The notes beneath the pieces were generated by a model. It saw only the letters and a program-made list of their open reading frames with translations. It was not told where the DNA came from and did not search any database. 64,000 nucleotides of DNA from Seonamhaeicola sp. (GTDB taxonomy: Bacteria > Bacteroidota > Bacteroidia > Flavobacteriales > Flavobacteriaceae): assembly GCF_028281565.1 (NCBI RefSeq), contig NZ_JANQJQ010000015.1, positions 1 to 64,000 on the forward strand. The letters run 5' to 3'. Position numbers and translations under genes: made by a program. Positions 53,686-63,091 of this stretch are shown here, one piece after another (position 1 is the stretch's first letter; each line of letters begins with the position of its first letter).

Positions 53686-55461
53686 TTACCGTGCTTGTTT
53701 ATCAATTAAAGAAATGGTTTTAGCCGCTTTTTCATAATCTTCCTGCATGGTAACATGATCTATTGGTGTGTACCTTGCCAACTCACAGCTCTCTATAATA
53801 CTAACAAAATCATTAATTACTTCCTCTGCAACTTGTTTACCTTTTAACAGATTAATGATTTTATCTTTACTTAAATCACTGGTTTCAATATGCAATTTCG
53901 CCTTTAAATAATTATGCAATGCTTTTTCCAGAGCGATATAAAAAGCTTCTTTTTGTCCAAGCGATTTTTTAGCGCCTTTTAAATATTTTCTTGCCAATCT
54001 ATCAGCCTTCCTTATTCGGTTTCCGTAAACATCGGCGTCCCTGCTGGCCTTTCTGTTTCTAATAACAATTGCTAGTGGAATGGCTAAAAAAGGCAATATG
54101 ACCAAACTCCAAAACGCCTTGGTTTTGAAGAAATATGTCGGATTAATACTGCTGAAATTTGTCTTGGTCTTTATAAAAGCAAACTGGTCGCTATTAAGTA
54201 CAATAGCTTGTTTATTATTTGAAACCGCGGCATTATCCGAACTGGCATTGTTTGATGACGGTCCGTTAAGCACGTCAATAACTATTTCTTCCGATGACAG
54301 TCTCTTATAACGCTCTGTTTTTAAATCAAAATAAGAAAATGAAATGCTAGGTATCGGGTATTTCCCTTTGTATTGAGGTACCACTGTATAACTATCGGAA
54401 ATACTTCCCTGCATACCCGTTAAGTTGGTTTTTATTTGTTCTTTGTGTTCCGGCTCATAAACTTCCAAAGAACTTGGTAAGGAGATCTTAGGAAGCTTGA
54501 ACAGTTTTAAATTCCCTTTCCCTTTAACACTTACTTTTATTTGTAATGATTCTGTAGCATCCAGCTCTGTTTTAGAAGCCGAAACATTTAACCTGAAATC
54601 ACTGCCCACAGCTCCTGTAAAATCAATCGGTTTACCGGCTTCAGGCAGGGATTTTACATGAATGGTCTTGTTGCCCGCAGAAATCGTTTTGTTTACACGG
54701 GTCATTAAGCGGCTACCAAAAATATCCCGCCTATTGGTTGGAACACGCATGGCAATATCTAAGGTTAAAGGTTCAATATTAAGTTTTCCTGTTTTCTGTG
54801 GATATAAAACCGTCTTTCTTAAAACCAAATAACGATAATCTTCGCCCTTATAAGTGCCGTTTTGAACTTTTTGACCTTGCGTATTTATATTCTGGCTCCA
54901 AAAATCATTATACCTCGGACTATCTAATTCATTCCAATTGTCGACCGCAATTTTTGGTGACACATATAATTTATAAACAATGGTTATGGCTTCATTTAAA
55001 TAAGGATCCGTTTTAGAGACTTCAGCAACCAAGTGAATACTTTCAGACGCTATATAACTTGGGTCATTGGGGTCTTTGGGAATATCAACAGCCGCTGTAA
55101 CTTCTACCTTTACAGGTGTGGTTTTATAAGTTTCTCCGTCTATGGTTATGGATGCCTGAGCAATAGTAAAAGTGCCTCGTTTTTTTGGTGCTAAAAAATA
55201 GCTGTACGTTTTTTTATAGGTTCTAACCCCATTAATCCATGAGTTGCTTACCGATTGGTTTGGCCCCCCAACAACTGTAAACCCTGAAAAGCTTGGCGGA
55301 TTAAAATTATCGCCATCCTTGTTCATTTCAAAATCAATACGCAAGCGCTCGTTAACCCCAAGTTTTTGTTTACTTACTTTGGCTTCAAACTTTACCTGAG
55401 CCACTGCAAAACTTGAAATAAGCAGCCATACAATGATTGATATGTGTTTAGTTATCTTCAT
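53686..55461 (-). CDS. batD: BatD-like oxygen-tolerance protein
   Basis: 591 aa with a signal peptide (about 1-21) and several beta-sandwich domains, as in BatD (VKFEAKVSKQKLGVNERLRI, VVGGPNQSVSNSWINGVRTY, KTYSYFLAPKKRGTFTI). A single membrane helix near residue 460 is followed by a cytoplasmic helical tail. The large ectodomain probably binds the BatA/BatB VWA proteins. It lies directly between batC and batE. Confidence 0.92.
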   Translation of the reverse strand: MKITKHISIIVWLLISSFAVAQVKFEAKVSKQKLGVNERLRIDFEMNKDGDNFNPPSFSGFTVVGGPNQSVSNSWINGVRTYKKTYSYFLAPKKRGTFTIAQASITIDGETYKTTPVKVEVTAAVDIPKDPNDPSYIASESIHLVAEVSKTDPYLNEAITIVYKLYVSPKIAVDNWNELDSPRYNDFWSQNINTQGQKVQNGTYKGEDYRYLVLRKTVLYPQKTGKLNIEPLTLDIAMRVPTNRRDIFGSRLMTRVNKTISAGNKTIHVKSLPEAGKPIDFTGAVGSDFRLNVSASKTELDATESLQIKVSVKGKGNLKLFKLPKISLPSSLEVYEPEHKEQIKTNLTGMQGSISDSYTVVPQYKGKYPIPSISFSYFDLKTERYKRLSSEEIVIDVLNGPSSNNASSDNAAVSNNKQAIVLNSDQFAFIKTKTNFSSINPTYFFKTKAFWSLVILPFLAIPLAIVIRNRKASRDADVYGNRIRKADRLARKYLKGAKKSLGQKEAFYIALEKALHNYLKAKLHIETSDLSKDKIINLLKGKQVAEEVINDFVSIIESCELARYTPIDHVTMQEDYEKAAKTISLIDKQAR

Positions 55462-55488
55462 GCTTCCAACTTCAGTCTTCTATCCCGG

Positions 55489-56337
55489 CTACCAGTCTTT
55501 ATCGGTTTTTACTTTGATCCCTTTTTGCTTTTCAGCGTTCATTTTTTCCTGAACTTTTTGTTCTTGATTATTCATGGCCTCAAGCAAATTCTTTATCTGC
55601 TGCGGAGACATTTTCCCTTGTTGAGGTTTAGGCTTTTGCTTTTTATCATCCTTCTTGTCACCTTGTTTTCCTTCATCGTCTTTTTCATCTTTAGGTTTTC
55701 CTTCTTCATCTTTTTTATCATCACCTTCTTTTTCCTTTTCGTCTCCTTCGTCTTTATTGTCCTCCTTATTATCGCCGTCCTGATCTTTTTTATCCTTATT
55801 ATCTTCCTTTTGTTCCTGGTCTTCTTTATTCTGGTCTTTATTTTGATCGTCCTCGTTTTGATCTTTATTTTCCTGTTCTTGTTTGGCACATTCTTTTGCC
55901 AAAGCTAAATTGTAACGCGTTTCATCATCGGTTGGATTATTTCTCAAAGCACTTTTAAAGGCCTCAACAGCTTCTCTACAGCGTTTTCTTTGCATTAAAA
56001 CATTACCAATATTGTGGAAAGCTTTATGTTTTTCCTCTTTAGAGGTACTATTATTTGCTGCCTTTTGATGGCGATACAATGCCTCGTCATAATTGCCTTT
56101 TTTGTAATAAGCATTTCCCAGATTATAACTACCCTCAACCGAATTTGGGTTTTCCGAAATAGCCTTTCTGTATTCCATTTCACCGGAAATGAAATCGTCT
56201 TCACCAACCAAACTATTTCCTTCATAAACATAATTATTGGCCTTCTTTAAAGCCAATTGTCTCTCTTTATCCTGTTTCTCCTGCGCAAAAGAAAAAGATA
56301 CAAATAATACTATGATGGTAAATAATACGCGTTTCAT
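55489..56337 (-). CDS. batC: BatC-like TPR protein with charged low-complexity linker
   Basis: 282 aa. A signal peptide (about 1-18) is followed by TPR repeats (about 25-150) and an Asp/Glu/Lys/Gln-rich linker (about 150-240), then a short conserved end. BatC is a TPR partner of BatB in other bacteria. The linker is typical of the family. The peroxiredoxin-like gene lies 6 bases upstream. Confidence 0.9.
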   Translation of the reverse strand: MKRVLFTIIVLFVSFSFAQEKQDKERQLALKKANNYVYEGNSLVGEDDFISGEMEYRKAISENPNSVEGSYNLGNAYYKKGNYDEALYRHQKAANNSTSKEEKHKAFHNIGNVLMQRKRCREAVEAFKSALRNNPTDDETRYNLALAKECAKQEQENKDQNEDDQNKDQNKEDQEQKEDNKDKKDQDGDNKEDNKDEGDEKEKEGDDKKDEEGKPKDEKDDEGKQGDKKDDKKQKPKPQQGKMSPQQIKNLLEAMNNQEQKVQEKMNAEKQKGIKVKTDKDW

Positions 56338-56342
56338 CTTTC

Positions 56343-56963
56343 CTATTTTTCTTTTAATTGTTTCAAAACTTCCAATAGCAATTCAGAGCTTATCCTTTGC
56401 TTATAATCAGGGCTGATATACTCAAACAGGATGGTGCCATGTGTATCTACAACAAATACCGATGGAACCGGTAAAAACCCGGGATTAAGTCCTGCCGAAA
56501 ACTTATCCAGTCTACTCGCATGACGCTTAGGAGCTTTAAAAGCTATGCCCATAGCCTTACTTAACGCTCCATCAGCATCTGAAAAAAGTTTGTATTTGAG
56601 ATCGTTTTTATCTTTAGATACTTTTAAATTTTCAGGTGAATCCGGACTAAAACCAATTATCTGATAACCAAGCGCATTGATCTCATGCTCTATCTCACCA
56701 ACTGCTGAAAGGTGTCTGTTACAATATGGGCACCATCCGCCTCTATAAAATAGCATGACTGAAGAGCCTTTTTTCAAGACATCTTTTAACGGCACCTTAT
56801 CGCCTTCTATGGAGGTAACACTTAAATCAGGGACTTTTTCACTTATCAATAAAGGCGAAATATTAGTGTTTTTCTCCGCCATTTGAGCAACACAGGTAAA
56901 TGCTGATATAAACAAAAGCATGAATGCGATATAGGTATTTCTATTTTTCATTTTTCTTATCAT
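56343..56963 (-). CDS. Secreted peroxiredoxin-like (AhpC/TSA) protein in the Bat operon
   Basis: 206 aa with an N-terminal signal (residues 5-27 if the second ATG, at 56951, is used). A thioredoxin fold follows, with FYRGGWCPYCNRHLSAV (C78 and C81, CPYC) and the later IGFSPDSPENLKVSKD and FVVDTHGTILFEY strands. It should reduce peroxides or disulfides outside the cytoplasm. It splits batB and batC, an arrangement not usual for this operon, and fits an oxidative-stress role. Confidence 0.87.
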   Translation of the reverse strand: MIRKMKNRNTYIAFMLLFISAFTCVAQMAEKNTNISPLLISEKVPDLSVTSIEGDKVPLKDVLKKGSSVMLFYRGGWCPYCNRHLSAVGEIEHEINALGYQIIGFSPDSPENLKVSKDKNDLKYKLFSDADGALSKAMGIAFKAPKRHASRLDKFSAGLNPGFLPVPSVFVVDTHGTILFEYISPDYKQRISSELLLEVLKQLKEK

Positions 56964-57046
56964 AACACTTCAACTGTGTCCAATGCGACAAATGTTCTTT
57001 TAAATTCTAATATATAAAACCCTGTATGTTTTCTCCGTTAAAGAAT

Positions 57047-58084
57047 TTATAAATTCTCATTAAACAAATTCAGCTTTTTTAACCATGCTGTTTTGCGTTC
57101 CAACAGGAACACATCCAGCAATAAAAAGAAAATACCAAAGCCTAAAAACCATTGAAATTGGTCTTTAAAATCGGCAAACTGTTTTGCTTCAAACTCAGTT
57201 TTATCCATATTACTCAAAATATCTCTGATATTCTCTACTACATCTTTGGTATGCTTACCGTTTATATAGGCTCCATTAGCTTCTTCTGCAATGGTTTTAA
57301 GCATGTCTTCATCTAAACGGGTAATAACGGTTTCTCCCTGATTATCTTTTTTATAATTTAAAACAACCCCGTTCCGCTTTATAGGAATGGGGCCTCCCTT
57401 TACATCACCTACTCCAATAGTAAAAATCCTGATCCCCGCTTCACTGGCCTCTTCAGCTATAGCGGCTGCCTCTTCGCTATGGTCCTCGCCATCAGAAATA
57501 ATAATAAGCACCCGATTGGTTTGTTCTTCATCATCAAAATAAGTCGTGGCCAACTTTATGGCTTCACTGATAGCAGTTCCCTGAGACGACAACATATCGG
57601 TGTTCATACCCTGCAAAAACATTTTAGCCGAAGCGTAATCCGTTGTGATAGGCAACTGGGGAAATGCTTTACCGGCATAAGCAATAATCCCAACGCGGTC
57701 ACTGGCTAAATTATTAATGATCTGGGTCACTAATTGCTTGGATTTTTCCAATCGGTTGGGCGCAATATCTTCGGCTAACATACTTTTAGAAACATCGACG
57801 GCAAAAACAATATCGACGCCTTCCCGCTTAACAGTCTCTAATTTTGTACCTATTTTGGGGTTTACCATGGCCAGGGTTAAACACAAAAACGCTAAGCTTA
57901 GAACGGCAATTTTTAACACCGATTTAAACAACGATGTATTTGGGCTCAATTTCTTAAGCAAGGCTTTGTCTGCAAATTTGCGCTGGGTTTTATACTTCCA
58001 GATCTGAAGCACCAAAAAGAATAGAATCATTACCGGAATAATCACCAAACCCCAAAACCATATTTTTTCTTCTAATTGATACAT
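57047..58084 (-). CDS. batB: BatB-like VWA protein
   Basis: 345 aa. Two N-terminal membrane helices, then a von Willebrand A domain (about 88-290) with the metal site DVSKSMLAEDIAPNR (DxSxS), TDYASAKMFLQG and SDGEDHSEEA, and a C-terminal membrane helix. It acts as an inner-membrane partner of the MoxR ATPase. It is paired with batA. Confidence 0.93.
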   Translation of the reverse strand: MYQLEEKIWFWGLVIIPVMILFFLVLQIWKYKTQRKFADKALLKKLSPNTSLFKSVLKIAVLSLAFLCLTLAMVNPKIGTKLETVKREGVDIVFAVDVSKSMLAEDIAPNRLEKSKQLVTQIINNLASDRVGIIAYAGKAFPQLPITTDYASAKMFLQGMNTDMLSSQGTAISEAIKLATTYFDDEEQTNRVLIIISDGEDHSEEAAAIAEEASEAGIRIFTIGVGDVKGGPIPIKRNGVVLNYKKDNQGETVITRLDEDMLKTIAEEANGAYINGKHTKDVVENIRDILSNMDKTEFEAKQFADFKDQFQWFLGFGIFFLLLDVFLLERKTAWLKKLNLFNENL

Positions 58085-58200
58085 ATGTTTAGTCTTCAGT
58101 CGCAGTATTCAGTATGCAGTTCTTAAACTTGCCATGAATTCAGAAATACTGTAACTATCAATTTATCTTTTGTCTTTATTCTTTATTCTTAAAATCTGTA
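58085..58200. repeat. CAGT-rich and T-rich intergenic repeat
   Basis: Four CAGT units at 58097-58120 are followed by a TTTATTC-type tract (about 58163-58190). Similar CAGT blocks recur at 61798-61828, and the TTTATTC tract is echoed within the start of the 59205-60899 gene. Confidence 0.6.
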
Positions 58201-59205
58201 TTACACAAAACTCCTGAAAATTGAAAACCGCATTAGTAATTCCAGCAGCAATAATATGCCTGCTAACAACACCAATGGCCTGTACTTTTCCTCGTAATTA
58301 TAAAATTTAAACTCTTCTATTTCTGTCTTTTCCAGCTTATTGATCTCATTATAGATCTCTTCTAATTTCTTATTATTGGTCGCTCTAAAATATTTTCCTC
58401 CGGTAGCCTCGGCAATTTCTTTAAGCAGTTCCTCATCAATCTCCACCTGGATTCGTCCGTATTGAAAACTTCCATTAGGTAAAATACCAACCGGTGAGAG
58501 CGCCATACCATTTGTCCCTAAACCAATGGTATAGGTCTTTATACCATACTCTACAGCTAATTCACTCGCTGTTATAGGGTCTATAAAACCCGCATTATTG
58601 ACACCATCTGTCAATAAAATAATAACCTTACTTTTGGCTTTACTATCTTTTAACCGGTTGACTGATGTAGCCAACCCCATACCAATAGCAGTACCACCTT
58701 CAATGATGTTATTATATCTAATGCTTTTCAAAGAACGTAAAACAATGGCTTTATCACTGGTAATAGGTGTTTTGGTATAGCTTTCACCCGCATATTCCAC
58801 CAAACCTATTCTATCGTTTGGCCTGCCTTTAATAAATTCTGCAGCAACATCTTTTAAAGCTTCCAATCTGTTTGGAGACAAATCCTTCGCCAGCATACTG
58901 GCCGAAACATCTATAGCCATTACAATATCTATACCACTGGTTGTTTTTGTCTTTGTTGAAACATCAACCGTTTGGGGTCTTGCCAACGCAGTGATTAGAA
59001 ATATTAGTGCCGACAATCTTAAAACAAATAAGATATGTTTCACTTTTGGCAAGAAAGCATTGGTAAGCTTAAACCCTTTTAAACTTGATATTTTAAGCTC
59101 GGCCGTTTGCCTTTTATGTTTAAATATATACCACAGTATAGCCAGCGGAAGCGCTAAAAGCAACCAGAACCATTGTTTATTTAAAAATTCAATGCCCTCA
59201 AACAT
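58201..59205 (-). CDS. batA: BatA-like VWA protein
   Basis: 334 aa. It has two N-terminal membrane helices, a VWA domain (about 90-300) with DVSASMLAKDLSPNR and ILLTDGVNN, and a C-terminal helix. It overlaps the gene above by one base (TAATG). It is about 40 percent similar by eye to BatB, as expected for this duplicated pair. Confidence 0.93.
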   Translation of the reverse strand: MFEGIEFLNKQWFWLLLALPLAILWYIFKHKRQTAELKISSLKGFKLTNAFLPKVKHILFVLRLSALIFLITALARPQTVDVSTKTKTTSGIDIVMAIDVSASMLAKDLSPNRLEALKDVAAEFIKGRPNDRIGLVEYAGESYTKTPITSDKAIVLRSLKSIRYNNIIEGGTAIGMGLATSVNRLKDSKAKSKVIILLTDGVNNAGFIDPITASELAVEYGIKTYTIGLGTNGMALSPVGILPNGSFQYGRIQVEIDEELLKEIAEATGGKYFRATNNKKLEEIYNEINKLEKTEIEEFKFYNYEEKYRPLVLLAGILLLLELLMRFSIFRSFV

Positions 59206-60899
59206 TAGCTTTCTTCTTTTTTAAGTTCAACTGAATTTAAAATGCGTTCTACTATTTGGTCTGCATACACGTCATGCTCTCTCCATGTAAGCATAATTTG
59301 TTGTATTACATTTTCGGCGGTAAAACCTAAAATAACATAGCTTCCTTTTACAAATTTACCTGAGGTAGCCACCGGCATATCTAAAGTTCCAAATACTTTT
59401 AAGCCTTCAGCGCCATTAGGTGTAACAAACTTTTCATTTTTGGTAATGATGTTTTGAGCCCCTGCAGCTTCAATGGTCTTTAAATTGCCTTCAATAGCTT
59501 GTTGAATATCAATCTTAGCCTCACCTTCACCCATGTTCTTAATCTTTGAAGTGGCAACAACCACGTTGAACTTTTCAATCAAGCTACCATAACCAAACAT
59601 GGTGATATCCACTTTTTCCAGGAACTCCTCCGGTAACTCAGGCTCTAATCGTTTTAAAACTTTAGGTGTTGAGATAGATATAGGCGGAAAACCATACTCA
59701 CTGGTAACCCAATCACCCTTTAAAAGTTCCATACTATCATGACCTATAATGGTGTCTTTCACATAATTGAACCCATACTTTATAGAGAACCCACCAATAG
59801 TGACCATTAAAAGAAACACACTAATAGCAACCGTAATAATTGTTTTTTTACGCTTCTTTTTACGCTCTAACTCTTGTCTGTATTTTTCATCAAGCAGTTT
59901 TTCTTCTTCAGTTGGTTCCGGCAGCACTTCTTTTACATGGTCAATTTCAGCATCAACAGTATTTCTATCCAACTCTGCCAAAGCAATATCGGGGGCTGAC
60001 TTTGCAAATTTCACTAAATCGGCCCGCTTTAAAATACTTTCTATATTCTTAATAGTCTCTTTACTTAAGTCTATCTGATTGCCATCTTTTAGCAATCTGA
60101 GTCTTGAAATCAACTCATCCGTAGTACTCTCTAAAGCATGGTCATAAACCTTTTCATCTAAATATTTTCTGATGATCAGGGTTAATTCCGAATAATAAGT
60201 TTTTAACTCTTCATGTTGCAAATAATGACTTTCATCCAGCTTTTTTAAAGCTAATTTGGCTCTGTCATAAGGAGGTAATAACGCTATTTGCTCTTCTTCG
60301 GTCAACGGTTTTTTACGCCAAATAAACCACCACAAAATAACCCCGACAACACCAATGACCAGTAAAGTAAATAACACATATTTCCACCAATTGCCTCCTT
60401 TTCTCTTTACCTCTATAATGGGTTTTATATCGTACAACCCCTGTTTGGTGGTATCTACAACTATATTACTCACTTCAACTTTTAAAGAATCGGTGAAAAA
60501 TGTTTGGTCCCCAACAACTATTTTTTGCCTTGGAATGGTATAGGCGCCTGAATCAAATTGTGTTAGTCCGTATTTTTTAATGAGATTGTATCTGTCATTT
60601 TCTTTGAGGGTATCAATGGTATATGATTCTATCATTTCCAATGGCAAAAACGTTTGCCCTTCAGGAAAAACTACCAAATCAGTAGTATCTGTTTCGACCT
60701 GAATTTTATAGGTGATTTGTTCCCCGATCTTAATGGAAGTGGAGTCAATTGAAGAGGTTACCTGGCCATGAGAGAACAAAGAATAAAGCATAAAGAACAA
60801 GGACAGGCAGCTTGAAGCCTGAAGCCCAAAGCCAGAAACCTTCTTATTTTTGCTTTTTAACTTTATAGAACCTTTGTCTTTTACTCTTAATCCCTTCAT
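59205..60899 (-). CDS. Bat-operon membrane protein (BatD/DUF4381-like)
   Basis: 564 aa. An unusual N-terminal stretch (about 1-45) comes before a beta-sandwich ectodomain (about 47-160), a membrane helix (about 175-195), a cytoplasmic helical domain (about 205-300, ELKTYYSELTLIIRKYLDEK), a second membrane helix (about 360-380) and a soluble end. The middle matches the DUF4381-type proteins found with DUF58 and MoxR. The first 30 residues are encoded by DNA like nearby intergenic repeats, so the true start may be later, or the gene has absorbed repeat DNA. Confidence 0.82.
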   Translation of the reverse strand: MKGLRVKDKGSIKLKSKNKKVSGFGLQASSCLSLFFMLYSLFSHGQVTSSIDSTSIKIGEQITYKIQVETDTTDLVVFPEGQTFLPLEMIESYTIDTLKENDRYNLIKKYGLTQFDSGAYTIPRQKIVVGDQTFFTDSLKVEVSNIVVDTTKQGLYDIKPIIEVKRKGGNWWKYVLFTLLVIGVVGVILWWFIWRKKPLTEEEQIALLPPYDRAKLALKKLDESHYLQHEELKTYYSELTLIIRKYLDEKVYDHALESTTDELISRLRLLKDGNQIDLSKETIKNIESILKRADLVKFAKSAPDIALAELDRNTVDAEIDHVKEVLPEPTEEEKLLDEKYRQELERKKKRKKTIITVAISVFLLMVTIGGFSIKYGFNYVKDTIIGHDSMELLKGDWVTSEYGFPPISISTPKVLKRLEPELPEEFLEKVDITMFGYGSLIEKFNVVVATSKIKNMGEGEAKIDIQQAIEGNLKTIEAAGAQNIITKNEKFVTPNGAEGLKVFGTLDMPVATSGKFVKGSYVILGFTAENVIQQIMLTWREHDVYADQIVERILNSVELKKEES

Positions 60900-60925
60900 A
60901 CTTCTAACTTCGCACTTTGTGCTTG

Positions 60926-61792
60926 TTACCCTCTTCGTTTAAAATATCCTAACAACTTTTTTACATAACTTTCATCTACTCTACAGTCGATAGTTCCTGC
61001 TCCTGACCTGGTAAAACTCTCTTTGTAATAATCCACTTTTTCTTTGTAAAATCTACCATAGTTAAGCCTCACTTTTTTCGACGATGTATTAACCAACATC
61101 CATTCGTCTGTTTCTTCATCCAACATTTGAACCATCCCCAGGTTTGGAATCTCTTCTTCCCGTTTATCGTAAACTCTAATGCCCGTAACATCATGTTTCC
61201 CGGACACAATTTTCATAGTGTGTTCATAATCATCAGCGATAAAATCAGACATCACAAATACAATGGCCTTCTTCTTCATCACGTTCGATAAAAACTTTAA
61301 TGCCTCCGCTATATTCGTTTGTTTGCTTTCCGGTTCAAACTCTATGAGTTCACGAATGATACGAAGTACATGTGAGCGCCCTTTCTTTGGCGGGATGTAA
61401 AGTTCTATCTGATCTGAAAACAAGATCAATCCAATCTTATCATTGTTCTGAGTGGCCGAAAATGCCAGGGTTGCAGCAATCTCGGTGACTACCTCATTTT
61501 TAAACTGTTGTGCGGTCCCGAATAATTTAGATCCCGAAACATCCACCATGAGCATCATAGTGAGTTCACGTTCTTCTTCAAAAACCTTTACAAAAGGTTC
61601 ATTGTAACGTGCCGTAACATTCCAATCTATATTCCTGACATCATCTCCAAATTGATACTGACGAACCTCACTAAAAGTCATACCGCGCCCTTTAAAGGTA
61701 GAATGGTATTCTCCCCCAAAGATGTGATCAGACAACCTGCGTGTCTTGATCTCAATTTTCCGTACTTTTTTTAGTAATTCTTTAGTATCCAT
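60926..61792 (-). CDS. DUF58-family VWA-like protein
   Basis: 288 aa, soluble. Signature: FSEVRQYQFGDDVRNIDWNV (RxYxxGDxxRxIDW), MMLMVDVSGSKLFG (metal-site VWA) and FVMSDFIADD. DUF58 proteins work with MoxR ATPases and are part of the aerotolerance system. It lies between moxR and the BatD/DUF4381-like gene. Confidence 0.94.
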   Translation of the reverse strand: MDTKELLKKVRKIEIKTRRLSDHIFGGEYHSTFKGRGMTFSEVRQYQFGDDVRNIDWNVTARYNEPFVKVFEEERELTMMLMVDVSGSKLFGTAQQFKNEVVTEIAATLAFSATQNNDKIGLILFSDQIELYIPPKKGRSHVLRIIRELIEFEPESKQTNIAEALKFLSNVMKKKAIVFVMSDFIADDYEHTMKIVSGKHDVTGIRVYDKREEEIPNLGMVQMLDEETDEWMLVNTSSKKVRLNYGRFYKEKVDYYKESFTRSGAGTIDCRVDESYVKKLLGYFKRRG

Positions 61793-61907
61793 CTATTCAG
61801 TAAACAGTTTTCAGTCGCAGTTATCAGTTATCGCCAAACCGTTAGTTTTTCAATATTCGGCTTTGAGTTAGCAGCTGTCAACTGTGACCGAATACTGCAA
61901 ACTAATT
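61793..61907. repeat. CAGT-rich intergenic repeat
   Basis: Five CAGT units at 61798-61828 and further CAGC/CTGTGA-type pieces to about 61895, in the gap between moxR and the DUF58 gene. It interrupts an otherwise tight operon. Confidence 0.6.
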
Positions 61908-62912
61908 TTATGGTACTTCTATTTCGTTTACTATTTTGTTGATAATATCTACTGAAGTTACATTTTCTGCTTCAGCTTCATAAGTAATACCAATTCTGTG
62001 ACGTAGCACATCATGAACCACTGCCCTAACGTCTTCGGGAATTACATAGCCTCGACGCTTAATAAAGGCATAACATTTAGCCGCAGAGGCCAAATTGATA
62101 CTTCCTCGAGGTGATGCTCCAAAAGAAATAAGCGGTTTTAAATCGGCAAGTTTATATTTCTCAGGATATCTTGTAGCAAAAATGATATCCAAAATGTATT
62201 TTTCAATCTTTTCATCCATATAAACCTCTCTAACAACTTGTTGTGCTGTTAAGATTTGCTTGATGGAAACTACAGGGTTTACTTTTTCAAAAGCCCCTTT
62301 CAGATTAGACCTGATAATAAGTTGCTCTTCATCAATTTTAGGATAATCTATAACAGTTTTCAACATAAAACGGTCTACCTGTGCTTCGGGTAACGGATAG
62401 GTTCCTTCCTGCTCCACCGGGTTTTGCGTGGCCATTACCAGGAAAGGTTTATCCAAAATAAAGGTTTCGTCTCCAATGGTCACCTGCTTTTCCTGCATAG
62501 CCTCCAGTAAGGCCGACTGAACTTTTGCCGGTGCCCTGTTGATCTCATCGGCCAACACAAAATTTGCAAAAATAGGACCTTTCTTTATTGAGAAATCGTT
62601 TTCTTTTATGTTATAAATAAGAGTTCCGATAACATCGGCAGGTAATAAGTCCGGAGTAAATTGAATTCTGCTAAAACTACCATCTACTGCCTGTGACAAG
62701 GTGTTAATAGCCAGGGTTTTTGCAAGTCCCGGAACACCTTCCAATAAAATATGCCCCTGGCCCAGCAAGCCGATAAGCAAACGTTCTACCATGTGCTTCT
62801 GGCCTACAATGACTTTATTCATTTCCAGCATCAGTAAATCAACAAAAGCACTTTCTTTTTCAATCTTCTCGTTAATTGTCTTAATATCAATTGTACCTGT
62901 TTCTTCCATCAT
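61908..62912 (-). CDS. MoxR-family AAA+ ATPase
   Basis: 334 aa. The MoxR-specific P-loop GVPGLAKT (about 57-64), the Walker B FVLADEINRAPAKVQSALLE, sensor 1 (LVMATQNPVEQEGTYPLPEA) and the arginine finger region (SFGASPRGSINLA) are present. MoxR proteins act as chaperone-like ATPases that, with VWA proteins, help mature or activate envelope complexes. It heads the Bat operon, behind a promoter at 62931-62962. Confidence 0.95.
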   Translation of the reverse strand: MMEETGTIDIKTINEKIEKESAFVDLLMLEMNKVIVGQKHMVERLLIGLLGQGHILLEGVPGLAKTLAINTLSQAVDGSFSRIQFTPDLLPADVIGTLIYNIKENDFSIKKGPIFANFVLADEINRAPAKVQSALLEAMQEKQVTIGDETFILDKPFLVMATQNPVEQEGTYPLPEAQVDRFMLKTVIDYPKIDEEQLIIRSNLKGAFEKVNPVVSIKQILTAQQVVREVYMDEKIEKYILDIIFATRYPEKYKLADLKPLISFGASPRGSINLASAAKCYAFIKRRGYVIPEDVRAVVHDVLRHRIGITYEAEAENVTSVDIINKIVNEIEVP

Positions 62913-62930
62913 TTTTTATTTTTTAAAGCC

Positions 62931-62962
62931 CGAATATAATAAGCTTCTTTGAGCATTGCAAA
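62931..62962 (-). promoter_or_regulatory. Bacteroidota-type promoter of the MoxR-Bat operon
   Basis: On the minus strand TTTG (62962-62959), 20 bases, TATATTCG (62938-62931), 18 bases before the ATG. It is the only good promoter seen in the operon. Confidence 0.7.
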
Positions 62963-63034
62963 TTGTTAAAATTTTTACTGAATTCTTGTTAAGAATTGGT
63001 TAAAATATTAAGACAATAGCTGTTAATACGAGGT

Positions 63035-63070
63035 TAAAAAAAAAGCAACGCTAATGGCGTTGCTTTTTTT
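63035..63070. terminator. Terminator between the DUF4382 gene and moxR
   Basis: GCAACGC (63045-63051) / GCGTTGC (63057-63063), with A-run before and T-run after, 22 bases beyond the minus-strand stop at 63092. Confidence 0.85.
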
Positions 63071-63091
63071 AGTTGATTTATGCATTCGTGC

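Noticed and set aside
55593-55908. Frames of 98 and 154 codons opposite or alongside batC
   Set aside because: They arise from the lysine/aspartate-rich low-complexity linker; translations are monotone runs of K/R or F/I/L.
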